64,000 nucleotides of DNA from Clytia hemisphaerica (Eukaryota > Cnidaria > Hydrozoa > Leptothecata > Clytiidae), in contig CACVBU010000597.1 of NCBI GenBank assembly GCA_902728285.1, positions 439,875-503,874 on the forward strand, written 5' to 3'. A program made the translations under genes and the position numbers. This document shows positions 12,501 to 21,525 of the stretch, in pieces. Within the stretch, counting starts at the first letter, position 1. The number at the start of each line of letters is the position of its first letter. The notes under the pieces were generated by a model. The model saw only the letters and a program-made list of their open reading frames with translations. It was not told where the DNA came from and did not search any database.

Positions 12501-13144
12501 CTTTATATAACTGTTTCACTGTCTTAATATACAGGTTGCAAAATTAAAGATTGGTTCGAATTTATTAACACCAATAAAGTTATCAGGTGTAAGCAAGTAA
12601 CATGGGAATAAAATCACGGGAGTTTTTCGAGTAATCACATGTTTTGACTGCATTGATATAATTTTTCAACCTGTGTATTTAGCCTTTTCATCTTGGTGTC
12701 TGTTAGGTTATTGATGAACCGGGAGAGGGGGTCGGTACTTGGGCAAAAAGAAATAAGTGTCTGTGAGGACAGGATAGGGTAGCTTTTTCATACTCATCGG
12801 TTCAGGTAGGGTCGCAAAAATACAAAATTGGAGAAACAGACTTTCGTAGAATACCTTTGTGTTAAAAATAATGAAAAATAATGAGAGTGTTGAGAAAATT
12901 GTGGAGTTCTCTCAGAGTCACTTTTTTGAACTACAGGGTCATTGCCTCGATCACCACAAATAGCATCGCCGCGATACACTTGTAGGATTGTGGAAGATTT
13001 AAGTCGAAATAACGGGGTCTATTTTCTTCTGTTTTTCATTTTTTAGTAATTTTCTCTTTTTCAGAGAAATCAGCGACCGTCATGTATGGGTTCAACAAAG
13101 AAGAATGCAAGGGAGAGAAGCACAATTTCTCACTTTTTCCTTGA
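368..13144 (+). CDS. A2M: Alpha-2-macroglobulin-like thioester protein, 5'-truncated by window, 13 visible exons
   Basis: Protease-trapping secreted thioester protein. Exons read from the sequence: 368-545, 2660-2747, 3135-3369, 3847-4396, 4850-4931, 5932-6089, 6584-6820, 8004-8224, 9460-9609, 10014-10301, 11565-11636, 12373-12475, 13065-13144. All have GT/AG borders and matching phases and give about 813 residues. Order of parts: bait-like acidic segment (residues about 1-70), FPETWLW (near 80), MG7/CUB, thioester domain with GCGEQ (Cys312), WLTAFVLK segment, QGG-like SSTQDTVLAMQAL motif, and receptor-binding domain ending with KVYDYYDTG and a final Cys. There is no transmembrane or GPI-type tail, so it resembles A2M rather than CD109. 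The N-terminal MG1-MG6 exons must lie before position 1. Family assignment is strong. Whether it is a true A2M orthologue or an insect-TEP-like paralogue cannot be settled here. Confidence 0.93.
1068..1325 (+). mobile_element. Fragment of MITE family C (ACACCCCCTTCTCACAGACC ends)
   Basis: Matches the right part of the family copies at 5492, 18638 and 22219 (GCAGTGAGGATT, TTTTCAGTGGGGACAAAAA, CCAGTGGGAAGGGGTC). The left end is missing and the central TTTTCAGTGGGGACAAAAATTGG motif is duplicated. Confidence 0.75.
1825..2171. mobile_element. TTAA-flanked inverted-repeat element (piggyBac-like MITE)
   Basis: Flanked by TTAA at 1821-1824 and 2172-2175. The terminal inverted repeat (TIR) starts TGGGATAAACTTTCGCGGGG and extends about 30 bp with few mismatches. 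347 bp, no coding capacity. The TTAA duplication suggests piggyBac-type mobilisation. Confidence 0.8.
2660..2747 (+). CDS. A2M: A2M visible exon 2: FPETWLW motif
   Basis: Acceptor CATAG, donor GTAAGT, phases 1 in and 2 out. It encodes the family-defining FPETWLWLDETV stretch found just after the bait region in alpha-2-macroglobulins and TEPs. Two degenerate copies of its 3' half and donor follow in the next intron. Confidence 0.93.
2823..3040 (+). pseudogene. Two decayed tandem copies of the FPETWLW exon and its donor
   Basis: The 3' part of exon 2 plus about 75 bp of downstream intron recurs twice at a spacing of about 130-138 bp. Copy 2 (about 2823-2890) keeps the TGGTTATGG core and the GTAAGTG donor but has a one-base insertion that breaks the frame. 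Copy 3 (about 2955-3020) has an in-frame stop in the TTATGGCTAGATGAG core and a damaged donor (GTAAAT). A G-rich stretch followed by CTGGGTTT marks each unit boundary. Neither copy looks usable as an exon. Confidence 0.85.
3135..3369 (+). CDS. A2M: A2M visible exon 3: MG7 region
   Basis: CCAG acceptor, GTAAGT donor, 235 nt, enters in phase 2 and leaves in phase 0. It encodes the segment with VPDTITSWYASAFGIS and later QPFFISLNLPYSVIRGE, both typical of the A2M domain after the bait region. Confidence 0.95.
3847..4396 (+). CDS. A2M: A2M visible exon 4: CUB start and thioester motif
   Basis: 550-nt exon. It covers the end of MG7, the first CUB half and the start of the thioester-containing helical domain. 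The motif PYGCGEQNM (Cys codon at 4279-4281, Gln at 4288-4290) is the intact Cys/Gln pair that forms the internal thioester. A second donor-like reading past 4396 is intronic and runs to a stop. Confidence 0.97.
4597..4796. mobile_element. TTAA-flanked 200-bp MITE
   Basis: TIR AGGGACATAAAAGTA at 4597-4611 and its complement at 4782-4796, flanked by TTAA on both sides (4593-4596, 4797-4800). Lies in the A2M intron before visible exon 5. Confidence 0.85.
4850..4931 (+). CDS. A2M: A2M visible exon 5: thioester domain
   Basis: 82 nt between CAACAG and GTAAGA, phases 1 in and 2 out. It encodes GYQRELTYKHSNGGYSAFG and SRDTEASTW, which correspond to the helical barrel next to the thioester. The final Trp codon is split across the intron. 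Confidence 0.95.
5179..5412. mobile_element. TA-flanked inverted-repeat element
   Basis: Ends TATAGACCGATTC... and ...GAATCGGTCTATA form an inverted repeat of about 15 bp with TA at the borders, as in Tc1/mariner-type MITEs. Intronic in A2M. Confidence 0.6.
5492..5788 (+). mobile_element. MITE family C copy, about 300 bp
   Basis: Starts ACACCCCCCTTCTCACAGAC and ends with GTGAGAAGGGGGT, giving inverted ends. The body matches copies at 18638-18936, 22219-22520 and 22636-22919. Ends shortly before the acceptor of visible exon 6. Confidence 0.85.
5932..6089 (+). CDS. A2M: A2M visible exon 6: thioester domain with catalytic-residue loop
   Basis: Starts with the last base of the split Trp codon and reads LTAFVLKSYAEARPW, a close match to the family WLTAFVLK signature. 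It ends in GSLHNKAMK, continuing KGG in the next exon. Counting back from KGG, the residue equivalent to the complement C3 catalytic His is Asn426, as in A2M. A His lies one residue before it. Cys312 to residue 426 is 114 positions, close to the spacing in C3. Confidence 0.95.
6254..6466 (+). mobile_element. MITE family A copy, about 213 bp
   Basis: Ends ACACGTTTTTTTATAAGAA... and ...GTTCTTATAAAAAACGTGT are inverted repeats. The body contains the family words AAGCCTTCGGA, TTTTAAGCCTAAA and GCCATCGAAGCCTTATG, seen again at 31704, 45868, 55989 and 63148. Confidence 0.85.
6584..6820 (+). CDS. A2M: A2M visible exon 7: thioester domain
   Basis: 237 nt between CAG and GTATAT. It encodes KGGVKTPATLTAYVTISLLE and alternating helices of the alpha/alpha barrel, ending MAIDE. 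Phase 1 on both sides. Confidence 0.95.
7011..7159. mobile_element. MITE family E copy, about 150 bp
   Basis: The right end TGGTGCATATCATGAATT and the left end ATTACACCATTGCAATG are inverted repeats. An inner palindrome surrounds CCAACAGCTGATTGGTT / AACCAATCAGC. Same family at 49535-49692 and as the MITE split by the LTR element at 24243/31239. Confidence 0.75.
7268..7356. repeat. Short palindromic element
   Basis: AATAGACGATAT near 7270 is repeated as ATATCGTCTATT near 7344, around a 60-bp core, so the region can fold back. Intronic. Confidence 0.5.
7610..7938. mobile_element. MITE with CAGGGTGTCCCG termini
   Basis: Left end CAGGGTGTCCCGAAAAAAA and right end TTTTTTACGGGACACCCTG are inverted. 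329 bp, no open frame. The CAGGGTGTCCCG terminus is common among mariner/Tc-like miniature elements in animals (from memory). Confidence 0.75.
8004..8224 (+). CDS. A2M: A2M visible exon 8: thioester domain, GGWSSTQ end
   Basis: 221 nt. It encodes AGMKHWEESKDED, an RSTDIEQTAYVMLAML helix and LSKQRNGLGGWSSTQ, which matches the conserved GG(F/W)SSTQDT motif of the family. The donor is the weak GTATTT, and a SINE begins about 7 bases into the intron. Confidence 0.95.
8231..8477 (+). mobile_element. tRNA-derived SINE (copy 1)
   Basis: Has a pol III A box (TGGTATAGTGG) and B box (GGTTCGATTCC) about 35 bp apart, then a central segment with CAAGTGAATGAACCTTCG and CATGCCATGTGAGGGG, and ends in an AGAAAT repeat tail. 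The central segment is shared with the copy at 10471. It begins only about 7 bases after the exon 8 splice site. Confidence 0.85.
8816..9338. mobile_element. Inverted-repeat element carrying an internal minisatellite
   Basis: About 40-bp terminal inverted repeats (TGGGCTATTCCAGAAA... and its complement, both continuing to TTGAGGAG) enclose a 31-bp tandem array. No coding capacity. Elements of this type, with TIRs around an array, are known in marine invertebrates (recalled knowledge). Confidence 0.8.
8925..9243 (+). repeat. 31-bp minisatellite, about 10 copies
   Basis: Unit GAGGTGGAAAATCCAGGGTG plus GTCAGTATAAC, repeated with few substitutions (GTGGTC/GTGCTC, GTGG/GTCG). Contained within the TIR element 8816-9338. 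Confidence 0.95.
9460..9609 (+). CDS. A2M: A2M visible exon 9: end of thioester domain
   Basis: 150 nt, phase 0 on both sides. It completes SSTQ|DTVLAMQALANFADL and passes into the second CUB half (NNLVLQQVE). Acceptor TTTCAG, donor GTAAAA. Confidence 0.95.
9650..9727 (-). mobile_element. Fragment of MITE family A, reverse orientation
   Basis: Contains TAAAGAACATAAGGCTTCGA and AAGTTAAGAACATTTTAAAG, reverse complements of the right half of family A. The left half is missing. Confidence 0.65.
9760..9937. mobile_element. 178-bp MITE with GAGGTATAAAGAAA termini
   Basis: GAGGTATAAAGAAAGACAGG at the left and CCTGTTTCTTTATACCTC at the right are inverted repeats of about 20 bp with a two-base gap. 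Lies in the intron before visible exon 10. Confidence 0.7.
10014..10301 (+). CDS. A2M: A2M visible exon 10: CUB to receptor-binding domain
   Basis: 288 nt, exactly 96 codons. It encodes SGDGCALLQAHVQYN (the family G.GC...Q....YN motif) and SNMAIDVVMVSGF-like text (read here as NMAMIDVVMVSGFSP), the start of the C-terminal receptor-binding domain. Confidence 0.95.
10471..10842 (+). mobile_element. tRNA-derived SINE (copy 2), GC-rich tail domain
   Basis: A box TGGTGTAGTGG, B box AGTTCGATACC, then the same central segment as copy 1 (CAAGTGAATGTACCTTCG, CATGCCATGTGAGGGG). It is followed by a different, GC-rich 3' region of about 220 bp ending GAGGGCTCATA. The head differs from copy 1, so the two belong to different subfamilies sharing a core. 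It ends exactly where the palindromic element 10843-11448 begins. Confidence 0.82.
10843..11448. mobile_element. Long-arm palindromic (foldback) element, TA-flanked
   Basis: Arms of about 200 bp, left 10843-11043 and right 11224-11448, starting CCGGGTGACCCACGAAAAAG and well over 90 percent alike. The right arm has a 15-base extra stretch. A 180-bp loop lies between. TA dinucleotides flank both ends. In the A2M transcript it could form a long hairpin. Confidence 0.85.
11565..11636 (+). CDS. A2M: A2M visible exon 11: receptor-binding domain
   Basis: 72 nt, 24 codons in phase 0, AQWTTPGLKDVETKGKNVYF and so on. It corresponds to the strand before the conserved YLDK/YFNR motif of the receptor-binding domain. 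Confidence 0.88.
12373..12475 (+). CDS. A2M: A2M visible exon 12: receptor-binding domain
   Basis: 103 nt. It encodes ETCVKFIVDQEQVVE and PIKVYDYYDT, the conserved C-terminal VKVYDYY motif of A2M proteins. Acceptor TTTAG, donor GTTAGT. Confidence 0.95.
12715..12990. mobile_element. Degenerate relative of the poly-G inverted-repeat element
   Basis: Contains GGTAGGGTCGCAAAAATAC, CGTAGAATACC and CAGAGTCACTTTTTTGAAC in the same order as the element at 59084-59382. The ends are decayed. Lies in the last A2M intron. Confidence 0.5.
13065..13144 (+). CDS. A2M: A2M visible exon 13: C-terminus and stop
   Basis: Joins in phase 1 to give TGEKSATVMYGFNKEECK and ends at TGA 13142-13144. The Cys after the YGFNKEE stretch matches the last conserved Cys of A2M. 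The protein stops 12 residues after that Cys without a hydrophobic tail. The nearest AATAAA seen downstream is near 13926. Confidence 0.9.
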
Positions 13145-13972
13145 AACAAGTGCCAAGGTTCTAGTCTAGGTTAGATCAGTAACAGGATTAGAGTTAAAGA
13201 CAAAGTGAAAAATACAGAATTTTTCAAAGCTGATGACTAATTTTTTGTCGAAAAAAAATATTGACTATTTTAATTCATCAAAACATATTATTTGTAATAT
13301 TTTTTCTATTTTTATAATATAATCAGTTTATTTTTGAGTAAATTTACTTTACAGACTAAAAAAAGATTAACACAAAGATCTGAATAATTGAATAATCCAA
13401 ATTCTTAAATCTGAAATCTCCTGAGCTTTTGAAAACTTTAGAACCAACCGGGGGGAGGGGGTTCTCTTAGGTCGCTCTTAAGGGTTCCTTTTATGGACTT
13501 CCAAAGTCCCACTGATGGAAAATAAGAAAATCTAATTTCAGTCCAACTAAAGGTCGGGAAAATAGGAAAATTTCAACTTTTTGCCCCAAAAAACATCGAA
13601 ATTTGGTCAGATTAGTCCCAATAGGGATAGTAAAATTCACATTTTCTTTAATGTTTTTCCTCCTTTTTAGTCCCGCTAAGGGTCCGAGGGACGAAAGTCG
13701 GGCGGCTCATACCCGTCAGCTCGCAACCCTAGCAACCCCTCTGGTAGAGTCATTAAGATATCTTTTACTCTTCCGTAAAAAGAATGAAAAACGAGTTACT
13801 TTGACTTGATCGAAATTTTTAAAAACGGGTTTCGATGAAAATAACCCTTTGTTTGATTTTCAATGATATACCAATCAAGGTACATGCCCGGACAAAAGGT
13901 CTATAGACTTTTCAAATGTTGTTTAAAATAAAGGGGGGGGGACTAAGAAATGGCGAAATAAAGTCATTTTAA
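13145..13972. other. 3' flank of A2M, no gene seen
   Basis: AT-rich. 13440-13760 holds GGGGGAGGGGGTT and several AGTCCC / GGGTCC words resembling a decayed poly-G element. The 68-codon open stretch at 13603-13809 lies in this repeat-like sequence. Confidence 0.4.
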
Positions 13973-14624
13973 AGGGGACGTCTGCTTTGGTAGATCATTT
14001 CAGTCATATTTCTATGCCAGATAGCTAAATTAGTGAAAAAAAGTTTGCAGAAAAAACGAACTCAAAATCTTTAGTTTTGACTGACATATTCAGATTTTAG
14101 TGTTTTACAATTTCCTCTCTTTTACCTGATTTTTGACGTAACCTTTGTTCGTAATTTATAAGAACAGAAATCTTGTCTGTAGCCTAAAGTACTGTATTTA
14201 AACAACTTTTGATAAGAACATTTTAATTCAAACTTCTAATTTCGATGATTTTTCAAGTCCACAACTATATAAATATTTCAGTTTTCTATGAAGATGTTGG
14301 AGTAAGCTTTCATTGACAAAATGTTTGGAAAAAGATGTTTTAACGACTTTAAATGCTCTTGCACATCTCTGACTTACTTAAAATCTTCTTATAAAAATTC
14401 CAGCTGCACAGAAAGAGGAGTTAATCTTGTTTACTTGAAAGAACATAGAAAACATATAACATAAGCTACGTCATAAAATTTGAAAAAGAGGGATTTTTTA
14501 AATGGCCATAGAAAGTGATTGAAAAAAAATCTCTTGGAGTGAGATAGCTCATTTTAATCTCCCTGGAATAATTTTTCCAAAAATTCTAAAAAAACAATAC
14601 CTAAAATCAGACCAGACGTCCCCT
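13973..14624. mobile_element. TTAA-flanked 652-bp element
   Basis: TIR AGGGGACGTCTG / CAGACGTCCCCT with TTAA directly outside at 13969-13972 and 14625-14628. AT-rich interior with no protein. Confidence 0.82.
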
Positions 14625-16084
14625 TTAAGTATGGCAAACCTAAAAGATTCCTAGAATTCCTTGCAACTTTAGCCCTTCTTTATTAAATCAAAATAAAATC
14701 ACCTCAGATTAGGATAAATGGGTTTCAAAAGTTTACTTAAACCTTTTCCATTGAATTTCGAAAAGTTTTCTCCAACTTTTTGGTGAGGAAAAAAAAATTC
14801 TCTGAAAATCTAAATGAGCAGTCAACCTATAATATCAAAAAAAAAAGGAAAACCCAACATTTCTTATCCCCTACGCCAGTTCATAGAATTCTCGCAAATT
14901 GAATAAAATATTCAGAATCTGGTCTTTATAAGAATCTTAAAAAATTAACGGCTTCGATGGCCAAAATGTTAAGAACAAGTTAAGAACATTTTAAGGCTTT
15001 GGGGACTCTTAAACACTCGATCTCTTATAAAAACGTGTAAGCTCTCTAACTTCAGGAAACTAAAAAATCTAGATTAATCAGAGTATCAAACATCGAGCCC
15101 AATCTAAGGGTATTTCGACATTAGGGAGAAGAGCACAAGCGAGCAGTAGTATGGGTAACAATTGCCTTACCACAGCTGCTGTTTGCCGAGGGGACCACTG
15201 ATCTGATCTAACTGTCTGACTAGATCGGGCTTTCCATATAGATTGCCCAGTTTTAGATAGCTGACCAGTCCACCATCTTGCTTTAAATTCCGGTCGGCAA
15301 CAGCGTGATTCGAATGTTTTGAAATTCGAACATTCGTAAATATAGCGAAAGTTTATAAAGTTAGAAAGCAACATGACAGACTAGTCAAATTCAAAACTAG
15401 AAGTTTTGAAAATCTCCCAAAAAAGTCCAATCTGAATCCGAATCTTCACAGATTCTTACAAATAAATAGAGTCCTAAACTTAAAAGGATTAAAAGGCAAA
15501 GTTTCATATCCCATAAAAATGTCTTCATAAAATATATATTGGAACCAGTTTTTTTGAATCTATAAATGACATCAATGAAGAAAAAGAACATATATTTTCT
15601 TCATGGCTCACCATTTTCTTAAACTGAATTGACCATATAAATCCGAAGAGACATGTTTTGCATGAATGGCTTGATTCAGATTTATTCAGTGTCTTTTCTA
15701 TACAGGGTTCAGGTTTTGATATATTTATATCTATATTTTTTTCTTATCACGGGGAACCCTTGCATGTTTGAAATGTTTTGTCGAAAGTTTGTACTTATTA
15801 TTCAGTTTTAGTTTGTGTTTGAAATGAGCGAGGGTTTCTCGGAAGGCATGGGTTATGTTATATGAATACAAAGCTCGTCTATGCTGGTTTATCATAATAT
15901 TGGGACTATTTCATTGATTGATCTTCTGTGTCTTCTGTAAAGAAATATTTGGGATGGATGAATCTCCAATAAGAAAAATTACTCTCGACTAATCGTCCTC
16001 AAACTTAAAATTGCAAGATCGACAATTGATTTATCTAAAGGAAAACATACATTTCTGATAGATTAATCTCCATTTAAAATTTTC
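14625..16084. other. Intergenic, with MITE fragment and a GC-richer island
   Basis: 14945-15046 matches family A in reverse (GGCTTCGATGGCCAAAATG, then CTTATAAAAACGTGTAAG). 15078-15370 is clearly less AT-rich than its surroundings, ends in a short hairpin (CGAATGTT / AACATTCG), and has a 98-codon minus-strand open stretch that I do not recognise. The rest shows nothing. Confidence 0.4.
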
Positions 16085-16615
16085 AAAGAAGAAAGCTTGG
16101 GGATTGATTAATCTTCAACATAGAAAGATTGGGGATTGAATAATCTTCAACAGAGAAAGATTGGGGATTGATTAATCTTCAACAGAGAAAGATTGGGGAT
16201 TGATTTATCTTCAACATAGAAAGATTAGGGAATGATTAATCTTCAACAGAGAAAGATTGGGGATTGATTTATCTTCAACATAGAAAGATTAGGGAATGAT
16301 TAATCTTCAACAGAGTAAGATTGGGGATTGATTTATCTTCAACATAGAAAGATTGGGGATTGATTAATCTTCAACAGAGAAAGATTGGGAATTGATTAAT
16401 CTTTAACAGAGAAAGATTAGGGGCTGATTAATCTATAGAAAGCTTAGGGGCTGATTAATCTTCAACAGAGAAAGATTGGGGCTTGATTAATCTTCAACAG
16501 AGAAAGATTGGGAATTTATTAATCTTCAACATAGAAAGATTGGGGATTGATTAGTCCTCAATGGAAAAAGATTGGGGAATGATTGATCTTCATTGAAAAA
16601 AGGTTGGAAATTGAT
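16085..16615 (+). repeat. 32-bp minisatellite, about 16 copies
   Basis: Core GATTGGGGATTGATTAATCT followed by TCAACAGAGAAA. Variants have TTTATCTTCAACATAG or GGGGCTGATTAATC. Outer copies are progressively degenerate. Confidence 0.93.
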
Positions 16616-18637
16616 CAAACCCAAACGAAGAATGAATGATGAATAATTTTCCTAGAAAAGGACTTTAACATTGAATGGTCTTGTAAGAAGGATTCGGAAC
16701 TGACAAATTATCTAAGAAGAAAGATCCGTTATTATGTTGTATATCAGTTGATCTTTGATATTAAAAATAATCCTTAGGAGGAGTCAAATATAATATAAAC
16801 AATATGTAACCTATAGCCTTACTTTCGATCTGAAGGTCAAGGCAAGTTTTTGAACTTCCGCAACTATATAGAAAACTCTCACGTTGTTTTTGAAGTATTT
16901 ATCCATATTTAGCTCGAAAAAGAAGAGCATGAAAGAAAAATGATCTGATGTGATCCATGTCGACTTTTATGACCGGAAAAAGTACCTAATTATTCCCTAA
17001 TCTAACTTGTCATTTCATAAATTCCTTTAAACCTTCTTCCAAATTGGTTATTTCCGATTCGACTACTGATCGTGAATTTTCAAAACGAATAAAAAACATC
17101 TTGATTTCAAGCAAGATACGTGATCAGGCAGTCTAAGCGAGACCAAATTAATTTACTGTTCTACGCGCTCGACCAACCCTGCTTTTTCCGAAAATCGAAA
17201 ACAATTATAATATTGATTTTGCAAAGCTGGGGAATGGCTTTTATATTTTTTTTGTAGATATTCTTAACTAAACCCTAGGTTTTGAGAAATTTATTTTTAT
17301 CATACCGACCAACCGAACCATATTTCCTCGCCAAAAAAGTCCGAATAAGATATCTCAGCATTTGTGGATATAATGAAGTCAACAAGTGACTAACTGACTG
17401 AACGAAAGAATTAAGACTGGAGATTAACGGATACAAAAATACCAGGAATCCGAGGGAAAACATGTTTAAAGAGCGAAAAATTAACTGGGTAGGGTTCTTC
17501 TATCAAGCCAACTTCTTCCCTGAAAGTCGAGCACAAAATATTTGACATTAAGTAATAGAGGCCACAATCATGAACAAAACTGTTCCCTGTTGAGACCTCC
17601 ATACTCCAATCCAAAATTTGAAGGGAGGGATTTGCATTCTAAATTAACATTGAAGATGGGGGAAGGGAGGTGCAGACAAATAGTTCTACGACATGGATTG
17701 TGCAGTAGAAAATCTTTTCTTATGCCTTACACACGAAACTCTCCAGAGAGGAAATCTATCATTTGTAATTATAATCACGTTAAATACTAATGATGAGGCC
17801 TCGAATATTCGTGAACAAAAGAAAAAATTGACAGCTTATAATTCGTTTGTGTATCACTAAAGTTGAATGTTGCGAAGGAGTTGAGTTTGTTGGTTTTTTA
17901 TGGTTGTAACATTTTGCTGTGGGAAAGAAGTTTTTGCACTTTTCCTTCTTCATTCGAAAACAGGACTGATATTTATAGTAATTTAAGCAGCCGAATCAAG
18001 AATCTTATTTCATAGTTATGGGGTCGATTTGGCAATGATTTACTAATAGTTAATCGAAAATCAAAAAGACAAAAGAAGCACATCAATGAGTTGGTCATAA
18101 CTGAAATAAGTCAGCTTGCTTTAGAGAGTAAATGACTTACAGTATTAAATAGTGGAATCTGAACGAGTTTTGACTAGTTGAATGCTTAAAGTAATGTAAG
18201 TTACTTTCAAACTCATGAACAATCGTTTGTAAAATGGCATATTTAACGTATAATCCGAAATAATCAAATAATGCGACCAGCCTTAATCCACAGGTGGTCA
18301 TTTATAAGTAAGGATAAATTAAAATATAAAGTAAGAGCATTTTGAATCATGAAATAATGTTCAACTTTAGTTGCATTAAAACGAATTCGAAATGGCTTGC
18401 TTCCTGACGTTATGTTGAACAACAAATGATATTATGTTATTCCCACGTCAATCTATTATAAGAATAACATCGGATCATAATATGTATCCAGAATAAAAAA
18501 CTGAGATTTATTGGACACTTTATTTAGATAGTATGCTCCGATGAGCTATCGAGTTAGGTAGTATGTTTTAAGAAGGATCATCACTCAACGGGTGAAATGG
18601 TACAGGGATATAATGAGGCCTGAAATCAGTAAATAAA
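16616..18637. other. Intergenic, nothing recognised
   Basis: AT-rich. Short open stretches on both strands at 17275-17790 show no homology or splice support. Confidence 0.4.
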
Positions 18638-18936
18638 ACACCCCCTTCCCACAGACCCGGTAGAATTATTTCAGCCAGTGGGGTTAAAAATAAAGGACTG
18701 AAACTCAATGAGGATTGATATTCCCATATTTTTTATGGCTGGAGATTTCAATTATATTGTTTTCAAGTCAGAAAATTCCGGAAAATTCAGTGTGAATGGG
18801 AAAAATAGCATAATATTTTGCAGTGAGGATTGGTTTATTCGATTATTTTCAGTGGGGACAAAAAATGAAGGATGGACGATATTTTTGCTAATTTTTCCAG
18901 CGGGAAGGGTTCCCAGGGTCTGTGAGAAGGGGGTGT
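18638..18936 (+). mobile_element. MITE family C copy
   Basis: Starts ACACCCCCTTCCCACAGACC and ends GGGTCTGTGAGAAGGGGGTGT, a good inverted terminus. A nearly complete 299-bp copy. Confidence 0.88.
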
Positions 18937-19659
18937 AAAAAGGTAGCACTGGTAAATAATTTTGAAAAAAGACAACGTTGGAGGCATAGTTTTTAGAGTG
19001 CCTGTACCAGTGAGTCCCTGCCTGGGATTAAAAGGGTTGAAAATAATCAAAATCGATAAAAATGATCAGAACAAGTGATGTCTTAAGGGACTAAAGTGAT
19101 TAAATAAACCCAAAGCAACTTCTGTCAAAAATCAGGCAAACCTATGATAAACTTTTAAGCAGTAAACCGTCATCAACCTGTGAATGTGCTTATAATAAAT
19201 ATTGCATTTTATAATTGGATAACAATCTCTTTTCAAGCCTATTGCCTATGTGTATTTGATTAATTGTACTAATGTTTTTATTATAGCTTTTTTTTCGAAA
19301 TTTCTTTCAAGAACTTTACTGGGATGAGATTAGAAAACTTGTTTCACAGTTACAAAAATATCACATCAATCGTTCAGATTGGTGATTCAGATCAAATCTA
19401 TGGGACTTAGTTAGTTTTACATGGCTCAATTTTTATTCTTAAATTAATCTTAAATACTGAATTCCAACGGTTTGCTAGTGCTTCGCTATTATTAAAGTAC
19501 AGTATTTCATTAGATCTTATAACTAGAGTAGGTAATCATCATTAAAGCAGTTGATACGCTTTGCTTTTTTTCTGTTATTGTCTTTTCTTAATGGATGTTT
19601 AATAACTTGCGGTATATTTCTTTTTCTCTGTTAACCTTTCAAAGGTCTATTTTGTTGAT
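18937..19659. other. Intergenic, nothing recognised
   Basis: AT-rich spacer before the 117-bp satellite. Confidence 0.4.
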
Positions 19660-20640
19660 TGGAGTGGGAAATGATGTAGATATTTTGTTGTGTAAATGGT
19701 TCTGGTTCGATTGCTAGTTGTTATTTAGATTACTTCTATCTATGGTAAATCATGAGGTATTGGTGTAACAATGTCAAATAAAAAATTTGGTTTTATGGTT
19801 CTTGTTCGATTGCTTGTTGTTTTTTAGATTACTTTAATGTTTTGGCAAATCGTGAGGTATTCGTGTAATAATGTCAAATGAAGAATGATATAGATGTTTT
19901 GTTGTGGAAATGGTTTCTGGCTTGATTGCTTGGTGTTATTCATATCAAACTTCAATTTCTGGCAAATCATGAGGTATTCGCGTAATAATGTCAAATGAAG
20001 AATGATATAGATGTGATGTTGTGTAAATGGTTTCTGGCTTGATTGCTTGGTGTTATTCATATCAAACTTCAATTTCTGGCAAATCATGAGGTATTCGTAT
20101 AATAGTGTCAAATGAAGAATGATATAGATGTGTTGTTGTGTAAATGGTTTTTGGTTTGATTGCTTGTTGTTATTCATATCAAACTTCAATTTCTGGCAAA
20201 TCATGAGGTATTCGCGTAATAATGTCAAATGAAGAATGATATAGATGTGTTGTTGTGTAAATGGTTTCTGGCTTGATTGCTTGGTGTTATTTAGAATACT
20301 GTAATATTTTGGCAAATCATGAGAGTTATGGGTAAAATTAAAATAATATCGAATGAAAAAATGTTTCGACTAAATGGTTCTTGTTAGGTTGCTTGTTGTT
20401 AAATTTAGATTATTTCAATCTCTGGTAAATCATGAGGTATTGGTATGATAAGGTAAAAAGATTACTTCGATCCATGGTAAATCATGAGGTATTGGTGTAA
20501 CATTGTCAAATAGAGAAAGATGTATAGTTGTGAAGACGTGTAAATGGTTTTTGGCTTGATTGTGTGTTTTTATTTAGATTACTTCAATCTTTGGTAAATC
20601 ATAATGATTCTAATAATGTCAAATAAACAAGTGATACTTT
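19660..20640. repeat. 117-bp satellite, about 8 copies
   Basis: The three best units start TCAATTTCTGGCAAATCATG at 19952, 20069 and 20186, so the period is 117 bp. Flanking copies are more diverged. It resumes at 21283-21525 after an interruption. A 163-codon minus-strand open frame is just this repeat read through. Confidence 0.93.
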
Positions 20641-21282
20641 TGTGGACCTACCTGGTTATGAATTTAACACATATAATTGATATATTTACGTGAGCATGAC
20701 CGTTAAAAAATCATTCAGAACACAAATAGTGACGATCTATTAAAATTAGTGGTTTGTTTCTCATAAAAAAAAACGTTTAGAAACCAAAATTTCATGATCG
20801 TGAAATATTCTTTCATATTCAAGACTTCGTGAGCAAAAAACATCTATCTCATCAAAGAATTGAGTAATTTGACTAAGAACATTGATGTATGCTTATTAAT
20901 AGTGATTCTTATAGATAAACATGCGTTTTTGAGCCAACAAAATTTGTTTGCAAAAATCTGCTTGAGTCATCTTTTACCAATGATGTTATCCTACTTTCAT
21001 GCAAAAAATCAGAAAAAATTAATGATCCAATTTTTCACAAAGTCCAAAAAACCCGTTTTTTAGCCGTTTTTTGGCCCAAATTTGCCCAAAAATTTTTTTT
21101 TTCGAAAATCGGGCTCCGTCACATTTTGGCCATTACCATTTTGCACCTTTGTACCAAAAATCAAAAGAGTCTTATTATTCAATCCTGAGAAAAGTTGGTA
21201 ACAGACGAACGAACGGACGGACGGACAAACACAGGTTAATTTATAGGACTTCCACCTCACCGGGGTAGGTCCAAAAATTTGT
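20641..21282. repeat. Sequence interrupting the satellite, with (ACGG)n run
   Basis: 21060-21275 contains GAACGAACGGACGGACGGAC followed by ACTTCCACCTCACCGGGGTA, which looks like a transposable-element end. The first 400 bp are AT-rich with no feature. Confidence 0.55.
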
Positions 21283-21525
21283 GTAAATGGTTCTTGTAAG
21301 GTTGCTAGTTGCTATTTAGAATACTTTATTGTGTTGGTAAAACATGAGGCACGAGTATAATAATCAAATGAAGAATGATATAGATCTGATGTTGTGTAAA
21401 TGGTTTCTGGCTTGATTTCTTGTTGTTATTTAGATTACTAGAGTAAATCATGGGGTATGAGAACAAGAAAGTCAACATGAAAATTTTGTTTAAATAAAGA
21501 TAATTCGATGTTGTGTATATGGACA
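21283..21525. repeat. 117-bp satellite, outlying copies
   Basis: Same words as the main array (TTGTGTAAATGG, TTTCTGGCTTGATT, AAATGAAGAATGATATAGAT), two diverged units. Confidence 0.85.

Noticed and set aside
13065..13144. GPI-anchored CD109-type C-terminus
   Set aside because: The protein ends shortly after the receptor-binding domain without a hydrophobic tail.
19824..20315. 163-codon minus-strand frame with repeated peptide
   Set aside because: It is a read-through of the 117-bp satellite, whose period is a multiple of three.
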